From Karstenula rhodostoma CBS 690.94 (lineage: Eukaryota; Ascomycota; Dothideomycetes; Pleosporales; Didymosphaeriaceae): DNA of 64,000 nt. The DNA lies in contig MU001494.1 in the NCBI GenBank assembly GCA_010093485.1, forward strand, positions 704,301 through 768,300, in the 5' to 3' direction. Below the pieces are notes generated by a model. It worked only from the letters and a program-made list of their open reading frames with translations, had not been told where the DNA came from and made no database searches. The position numbers were made by a program, and so were the translations under genes. This document shows positions 57,757 through 64,000 of this stretch, one piece after another (position 1 is the first letter of the stretch; every line of letters starts with the position of its first letter).

Positions 57757-58326
57757 CTTGGGTCAAATGGTCTTTGATGAGATTAGCTAGTGACGTGAAG
57801 GTTTGCTGTTGTTTGACTGACCCGGTACAAGAGGGCAATCACCGTTTAAAGAATATATACGGATGCTGAGTTCTGAGCAACGTAAGGTGAGATATCTAGC
57901 TCAAGGTCGCGTGAAGTCGCATTAGCGTGGGGATACCCCACACCTTAATTGCGCCCTTCTCTGCATAGGGATGAGCTCCGGGGTCAAGGGCGTGAAAATG
58001 ATGCTGAAAGGGCTCGACTCAACTACACTGGGCAGTTGTTCGAATAGCTTTGCTACTTCGGTGAGATACCATGCGAACTGCAAGGTAAGCTCGATGTGAG
58101 TCACGCTGCAATCTTTACAGTATGCGACTACCGAGGTCGTAGCCAGGATGAATTGCACGTCTTTTGTACAGTTCTCTCGGACTTATTTGTATGAACGTAT
58201 AGAAGTAAAATTGGCGCTTGCTGTCACTGATTCAGAGCTAAACGGGTCGTGATCGCTATGCCGCCCGTCTTTTGATATAATACAACAACCACACATATAG
58301 TACATGGATCAAATACCAGCGACCGC
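57757..58326. other. Intergenic region, no gene seen
   Basis: Promoter side of the methyltransferase and 3' side of the uL6m gene, both minus. A 78-codon minus frame at 57922 has no recognisable features. Confidence 0.6.
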
Positions 58327-59137
58327 TTATTTCGTCCTCTTGTTCTTCAACTTGATTGTCTCTCCATTCACGAAAATACCCTTTCCTTTGTACGGCTCTG
58401 GTACCCTCCACTTCCGTATCTTTGCCGCGAATTGCATCACCACCTCTTTCTCAGGGCCTTCCAGCAATAAACGTGTGGGCTGTGGCGTGCTTGCCTGCAT
58501 GCCTTTGGGAATTCCCAACTCAATTGGGTGAGAGTATCCGACCTTCAAGTTCACAAACTCCTGGCCGGGGTATTCTGGTTCGACCGTCGTAGCGGTCTTT
58601 TCAATGGTAGAACGGTAACCGACACCGTTGAAGCGGAGGATCGCAGAGTGACCTTCGCTCACCCCGAGGATATGGTTCTGGAGGTAGGCTCGGGTCGTTC
58701 CTGGTACGAGTTAGTGGTAACGAAACTTCACGGTCGAGAAGATGGAGCGCACCCCACATAGCCTTCTGCTTCTTGTCTGTGGTGTCCTCCACGGTGAGCG
58801 TGGGACCTGACAGAGCAGGATCTTGATTGATGTTCACATAGGCTGGGACGTCCATCGAGAGCTCGCCAAGCGGCCCCTTGATCTGCACCGTTGACATGGC
58901 CTGCGCACGCGCTCCTCTTCCCCTAGCAGATGGCGGAATGACCTTGAATGTGACGCCCGGTGGGATAGACAGCGGCGCGGAGCCGATCTTGGACTGACAT
59001 GGCGCGGTTGATGCGAAGCCACGCGCGGCGGCGGGCGCCTGGAAGGCCGGGAGAAGAAACAGAGGGAGAGAGTCGGTCTTCGTCTGCGGGGGAGCGAGCA
59101 GGCTGCGGGCGCAGCGCCGGCGTGCTGTTGAAAACAT
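58327..59137 (-). CDS. MRPL6: Mitochondrial large-subunit ribosomal protein uL6m
   Basis: Exons 59137-58753 and 58700-58327 (52-bp intron) give 252 residues. The N-terminus MFSTARRRCARSLLAPP is Arg/Ser/Ala-rich and lacks acids, as in mitochondrial targeting presequences. The uL6 core follows: IPPGVTFKVIP, VQIKGPLGELSMDVP, then LRFNGVGYRSTI, LKVGYSHPIELGIP and the C-terminal EVVMQFAAKIRKWRVPEPYKG, ending in Lys-rich KGIFVNGETIKLKNKRTK. It is a component of the mitoribosome large subunit. The start was chosen at MFST because upstream in-frame residues do not resemble a presequence. It is divergent from the KAR5-like gene. Confidence 0.93.
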
Positions 59138-59876
59138 CGTGTAGCTGACGACGATGCTGTTGGCGTAACTTTTCTGGAGCGTTGCAGATGCGCGCCTGCC
59201 AAGAACGGGATTGGCCAATAGCGGAAGACTTCCGCCGAGAAGTCACGTGTTGCAACTTCACCTGCGATGCGTGATCGTCTTGAATTAAGCCTCCACCATC
59301 ATTGACGGCCCAACCTACGGTGCCTAACCAAGCTATGACTACCTCTTTTAGATTCCTGGGCATACTGCAGCCTGGGGTTCCGCGATACGCTAGCGCGGCT
59401 GCACCATCTTGAAGGGCAGCCGCGACCCTCTCCACCATCACCCTCAGACACACAACCTCTCTTCGAAAGATCTCTTGACGTCTGAGCCTTCTGACAAACT
59501 GCAGTGCACTCTCATATCTTACTCGCCAAACGTCCCGGTCCACCTTCGTCGGTCTCTCTGCTCGCTAACTCACCTCGCTACCTTCCAAGTCATCTCACTG
59601 CTCCGCAGGAACTTCGCCAGAGCTTCCTTGTATCCACTGACGACTCTCAGTCTTTCTTGAGTCTCCTAGGAAGTAATTCATGGCCGTTCACTGATCTCTT
59701 AGCTCTTGTTGCGGGCGTGACTGCCGTTGTGACGAGCCAGGTATATCTAGCCTTGTGCTCCTGCTTTCTGTTCACTTCACCCTACCGCTCTTTCGGAAAC
59801 ACGGTTCGACCACAAAGTACCAGCAGCCGTCACTAACACATCGGATATCTCGAATCGTAGTCAGAGCGACGACAAG
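59138..59876. promoter_or_regulatory. Divergent intergenic region, MRPL6 and KAR5-like genes
   Basis: 739 bp lie between opposite start codons. The half nearer the KAR5-like gene is C/T-rich with a long pyrimidine-biased leader. Frames of 83-110 codons on + are leader shadows. No defined binding site was recognised. Confidence 0.5.
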
Positions 59877-61835
59877 ATGGATCTCCTGCATCGACTAACA
59901 AGAATTTTCACCGTCGTACTCGCTGTGACTATCTTATTGGCCGCAGCCCAATCTCCATCACTTCGTGCAAGCCACGGCCATGCTATCGACCCTCAGCTGT
60001 CCCTGCTCATGCAAGCGAATGCTCAGATCAGTCAAGCCACTGAACTCAAAGAGACATGGGCCTGGCTCGAGCATCTTAGTTCGAAACCAGCGTGCACGCA
60101 ACTTGCCACATCAAAGCTTACGATTGAATGTCAACTTCTCGATAACCCATCAGAATTTGCCACAACCTATCCTGATCAGGTTCTAGAAGACGTGCAGAAC
60201 GAATTTGCTCTCAAACTGGCCATCTGCGAGTTCGTTGGTGCTCAAAATCATCATTCAAAGGCGCCTCACAAGTGTCACGCATTCCTTCCGTCCCACGAAG
60301 CCTGTGTGAAACGATCTTGGTGGGGCAAGGCAGAAGCGGGCACGGACGAGCTTTGCTATCCCAAGGCAACCAAATCAGATCTCCAACAATGCCTTACAAC
60401 GATGCAGGCATCACCTCAAAGCTGGACTTCTTACAGTAACGCAAGAAGTCGTGCTATGCACATCTGCCATCTCACCCGACAGCACATTGAGACAGAACGA
60501 GCCATCCAAGTCCACAAAAACCTGACTATGGTGGTAGCCAAAATGCACGACTCGGTCCAACCCTTGGCCTCGAAAATGCAGTCTATGAACGATCAACTGC
60601 AAACATACTCTGATAATTTCCAACAATCCTTTGAAAAGTCTCAGCAGGCAGCGGATGAATTCACAACATTTGCGAAAGACGCCCATAAGCAACATCATGA
60701 CCAACTGACGGAGACCAACGAAGGTTTTCGTAACATACGGTCAGAATTGGAAGCTTCGCAGCGACAGATCGATGAACAATATGCCACCCTTCAGCATACG
60801 TTAGCTGAGAACTTTAAGACCTCGCTTGCGAAGAATAACGAAGTGATGTCGCAACACCAAGTCGATTTCTTGGCTCAATTTGGTACAACCATCGACGACT
60901 TCTTTCAAGGCAAGGCCAGGGAGCTTTCCGAACAGTTAAAGACGCACAAGGAAGAGCTGCAAGAGTATCACACCAGGAACATACTATCTCTACAGCAACA
61001 ACACGAAGCGACAGTACAGAGCTTGGACATCCTGGGGACCGAGCTTTCCAGCGCCAATTCGGACGTTAATGGACTCAACGAGAAGATCGGTTGCTTGAAG
61101 AATGATTTGGATGGCTCTATTGCCCAGATCGAGATCGTCAATGCAGGTCTGGGGAGCCTTGCTTCGATGGCACAGACCGCAGGGCGCTTGCTCGGAAGCT
61201 TCGAGACCTTCATTATCCTTTTTAGTATCGGAGGTATCATGGCCGGACTCCTGTTGTTGACCAAGTGTGTTTCCGGTGTCCCTGTCATCGGTAAAGCGGC
61301 TCAAAAGCTTGTAGCCATAATGCTAGCATTGCTCATATGTAGCGCATCTGCTTACACCATCACACGGTCACTATCCAGGTCCTTCAGCCTGGACACGCTG
61401 GTGGAAGTACTTCACGAAGCAAGGGTATTTGAAGGAAAGCTTCTGTAAGTCCGTACTCCTCCTTTTGTTGAGTCCTGCTAATCAAGCTTCAGGACGATCA
61501 AGACCACTGCATGCATTGCATTGATTATCAGTGCATTCCTTTTCGTATTACGACATGCATTCAGTGACACCAAATTTCCGTGTCCGATGGATTCAATTCG
61601 CACAAGGCTATCCCGTCAACGAAGTGCTCCACAGAACCAGCTCCTCCCGATGATAGACCCTCCTCCGAACGAATCAATTCCTACGACACCAACAGCGTCC
61701 TCTTGTAATGCGACAACTCAGTCTTTTCCATCCACTCAACTGACCCCGCCCGCATATACCAAAAACTTGTGGTTGTCAAAAGAAGCTCAAGAAGACGACA
61801 ACCTGCGATACCGGCGGGCCTCTACCGTCCCCTAG
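59877..61835 (+). CDS. KAR5: KAR5/brambleberry-like nuclear membrane fusion protein
   Basis: Exons 59877-61444 and 61493-61835 (48-bp intron) give 636 residues. A signal peptide or anchor (MDLLHRLTRIFTVVLAVTIL) is followed by a Cys-rich region with about ten cysteines between residues 70 and 200 (for example KCHAFLPSHEACVKRSWWG and ICHLTRQHIE). A long coiled coil follows (about 205-430), with three membrane helices near 443-463, 476-494 and 530-547. The last 80 residues are Pro/Ser/Thr-rich. This order is that of Kar5/Tht1/GEX1 proteins, which drive nuclear envelope fusion after mating (family knowledge). Sequence identity in this family is low, so the call rests on architecture. Alternative: another ER coiled-coil membrane protein. 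Confidence 0.75.
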
Positions 61836-62989
61836 ATACTTAACTCTAGGGCATTGCAAATTATCTTGTCAGGAGTGGACTCGCCGATACACCTACTTGT
61901 CACACACTTGCTCAAGTTTCTATGGGTCCATGGGCGTCAACGCAGAAACCACGCTCAAGTTCGATATTTGCTGTACCACGGGCCGGACCACTCGTCTATC
62001 CTCGAACACCCCCTCTCAGGAATGACCAAGGACTTCGATTCGCCTCTGGGATTTCTTACAGATCTTTACCGTTACTTTCGAGGGTCATCACCAGTCCGCC
62101 CCCTCTACAGCTATACTTTTCTATGTTCTTCACTTCTAGGCCTTCCAGCACAGTGGGTGCAGCAACCATTCACCCCGCACGATATCATGGTAACTCAGCA
62201 TATATCGGCATCCGGGCTGTCATTGGGTTCCACCAGCAACCACTATTTCCGTCATCTTTTCTTATCAACAGCATGCGTCAACGGCGTTTTCCTTTCGGTT
62301 GAGCACAGGCTTTGCCATGGCTAAGAGTAGCACATGGCTAGAAAACGGATCTTCGGATGCATACTCAGGAAGTAGCGAAGCACTGTTCAAGTGTTTTATG
62401 TGCGTTATGGGAGGTCATGACGTGCGTTTCCTCTGCACTTGCATGAGCTCAGATAGGCCGTGGAGGCTTTGCGAGCATATATAGGCCGAATCAGTGTTTT
62501 TCATTAACGACTTCGCTCATTGCTTTAAACGTCCCTGTGTGATGTGCAAGCTCAAATCCAAGGTACTATGGCGCCTATTGTAGATGCCTGTTCCGATAAT
62601 AGACACTGGTGGCACACGAGCTGCAGAATGTAGTGAAAACATGATCTCCATTTCTACATACACATTGTGCAATGGAATCTTCCCATCTCGATTCGCCCAG
62701 AGCAGATTCATGAACCCATGGACCCATAGCTCTGCTTGCTTGCGTTAACCTACTATGGGCTGCCACGACCTGTGGACCCATCCCACGAAAACTATGGTGC
62801 CAAGAATCGAAAGGCATGAACAGTATCCAAAAACCGCAAATAGGTGAGACCGATGACCTGGGGGAGTATAATGCAGCCGGTATGAGTGGAACAAGCGCCA
62901 AGATGCGCCTCGAACGTCCGTCTGTGCGTAAAACTATGAGGAAACAACAGAAAAAAGTGTTATGTAGCCAGCTTGTGCGAAGCCATCAC
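61836..62989. other. Convergent intergenic region, no gene supported
   Basis: Between the stops of the KAR5-like and UBC8-like genes. A 156-codon plus frame (61854-62324) begins 16 bp after the KAR5-like stop and has overlapping competitors in other frames. It shows no domain, so it is not called. Decay of an older gene is possible. Confidence 0.5.
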
Positions 62990-64000
62990 CTAGATATCTT
63001 CCATATTGCCGGCCGCTTCGTCTTCGTCGCCTGACTCGTAGCTGCCAACGGAACTCATCTCGTCATCGTCGTCGTTGTCCTTGTCCGAGTCTTCCGACGT
63101 GTCTTTCGAAGCGTACTTTTGCACGTATTCTGCCATACGTTAGACCTTGTTCCTGCCCTTGTTCCAACATCCACGTACCCTTCACTTTCGCGTCGTAGCT
63201 CTTCGGTTCCCGCATTAACAGGGCGGCGGCTTCTCCGTTCAATGGATCGGTCGGGTTGGGGTATCGGAGTAGTTGCGGAAGAAAGACTTCGAAGATGTTG
63301 ATCATGTCGTACATTGGTGACCATGTCTGGTTGATGACGTCCAAACAGACTGACCCTGATCTGCAGAATGGTGAGTGACTGCTCCTCCCAAGGTCATAGC
63401 CTTAGTTATAGGCTACTCACAACTCGTCGATATTGGGATGAAATATACGGTTCACGAAGCCGATACTGGGGCTCTTGTAGGGGTACTGATCGGGCAACTC
63501 AACGTGGATCTTCCAGAGACCACCGGCGAAGGGTGCTGCTTTCGTTAGCGGCCTTCACAGTGCATATTGTTTGCTGCGACGCACTCTCCTCTGGGCCCTT
63601 GAACCTGACATAGAACTCCTGCCTGTTGTTTGTCAGTGACCATGGGACGCGTCGGTGTTGGGACGGCTGGCGGCAGCAGAACGCACACTGAGATGCTGTT
63701 AGCTGGGGTAGTGAGGTAGAGACAAAGAAGTGCCTACTGTTATCGTTGACCAATGTGACCTCGTAGTCGCTCATCAGCCTGTTGCGTATCAGTCGCTATT
63801 CGGGAGCGAGGCGGGAACAGTGATGGGCGTACATCCTAATCACACATTAGCATACGTCTGCAGGCCCTAGAAGCTGCAGTGACCTACTTCATGACCTGCA
63901 CACAGAGGAAGACGGTTCGTCAGCACTCCAAACATCTTGACCAGGCAGTCTACGGCTGGGACGACCTACATCCGTCTCGATCCTTCGCTTGGGACTACTC
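62990..64000 (-). CDS. UBC8: UBC8/UBE2H-type ubiquitin-conjugating enzyme, with 8-, 3- and 1-nt exons (5' end cut by window)
   Basis: Minus-strand exons are >64000-63970, 63895-63888, 63835-63833, 63778-63738, 63687 alone, 63622-63585, 63538-63421, 63360-63179 and 63129-62990. Base 64000 is the G of the probable ATG, so only two bases are missing. The product is 187 residues: [20 protein letters not shown], the UBC core with [40 protein letters not shown] with catalytic Cys86, and [20 protein letters not shown]. It ends in a very acidic tail rich in Asp/Glu. This is the Ubc8 class, which in yeast serves the GID/CTLH ligase in degrading gluconeogenic enzymes. Each of the eight introns (46-74 bp) has a GT donor, a branch-like CTRAY word and an AG acceptor. 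The microexons supply Lys-Met at VMKML and Met at NDNMQEF, positions occupied in the yeast protein as well. Confidence 0.9.

Noticed and set aside
61854..62324. 156-codon plus frame after the KAR5-like gene
   Set aside because: It starts 16 bp after the stop of the previous gene, without room for a promoter, and shows no recognisable features.
1..64000. Search for CRISPR arrays, bacterial-type operons or a secondary-metabolite cluster
   Set aside because: No spaced direct repeats of CRISPR type and no polyketide synthase, peptide synthetase or terpene synthase signature. The methyltransferase, reductase and transporters are scattered among unrelated housekeeping genes.

Overview
This window reads as nuclear DNA of a filamentous ascomycete, most likely a Dothideomycete or a relative (the class is inferred). 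The grounds are dense intron-bearing genes with introns mostly 41-82 bp long, a Zn(II)2Cys6 regulator, a PTS2-type peroxisomal thiolase, a fungal SRPK-like kinase, and degraded copies whose stop codons look like repeat-induced point mutation (RIP). All exon boundaries given here were worked out by hand from splice signals and reading-frame continuity.

Layout. 1-7.3 kb is accessory: AT-rich repeat DNA and tandem repeats, an SRPK-like kinase (-), a broken gene, a small polytopic membrane protein (-) and a small coiled-coil protein (+). 7.3-28.8 kb is gene-rich: RPL7 (-) and the tRNA m5C methyltransferase NCL1/TRM4 (+) share a short divergent promoter. They are followed by a four-helix membrane protein, a PRISE-type SDR, a vWA-like protein, an FTS/AKTIP-like inactive E2, an MFS transporter and a PPR1/UaY-type Zn2Cys6 regulator. 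28.8-33.3 kb is a gene graveyard with an F-box-like pseudogene that carries an internal inverted repeat.

33.3-41.7 kb holds a peroxisomal 3-ketoacyl-CoA thiolase (-) and a 1610-residue secreted NodB-like deacetylase with five tandem beta-sandwich modules (+). 41.7-46.5 kb is repeat-influenced DNA around an acidic, SAP-like nuclear protein. 46.5-64 kb is again ordinary: two unknown proteins, a DHA1-type MFS transporter, a GYP5-type TBC Rab-GAP, a SAM methyltransferase, mitochondrial ribosomal protein uL6m, a KAR5-like nuclear fusion protein, and a UBC8/UBE2H-type E2 cut by the window end by two bases of its start codon.

The genes do not form one pathway. The strongest signal is gene architecture. 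The UBC8-like gene needs three microexons of 8, 3 and 1 nt to restore the conserved protein, each flanked by introns with their own donor, branch-like and acceptor signals. Four unrelated genes each contain one GC-AG intron with the identical donor GCAAGT. No CRISPR array, rRNA gene or convincing tRNA gene was seen, and no typical secondary-metabolite core enzyme is present.
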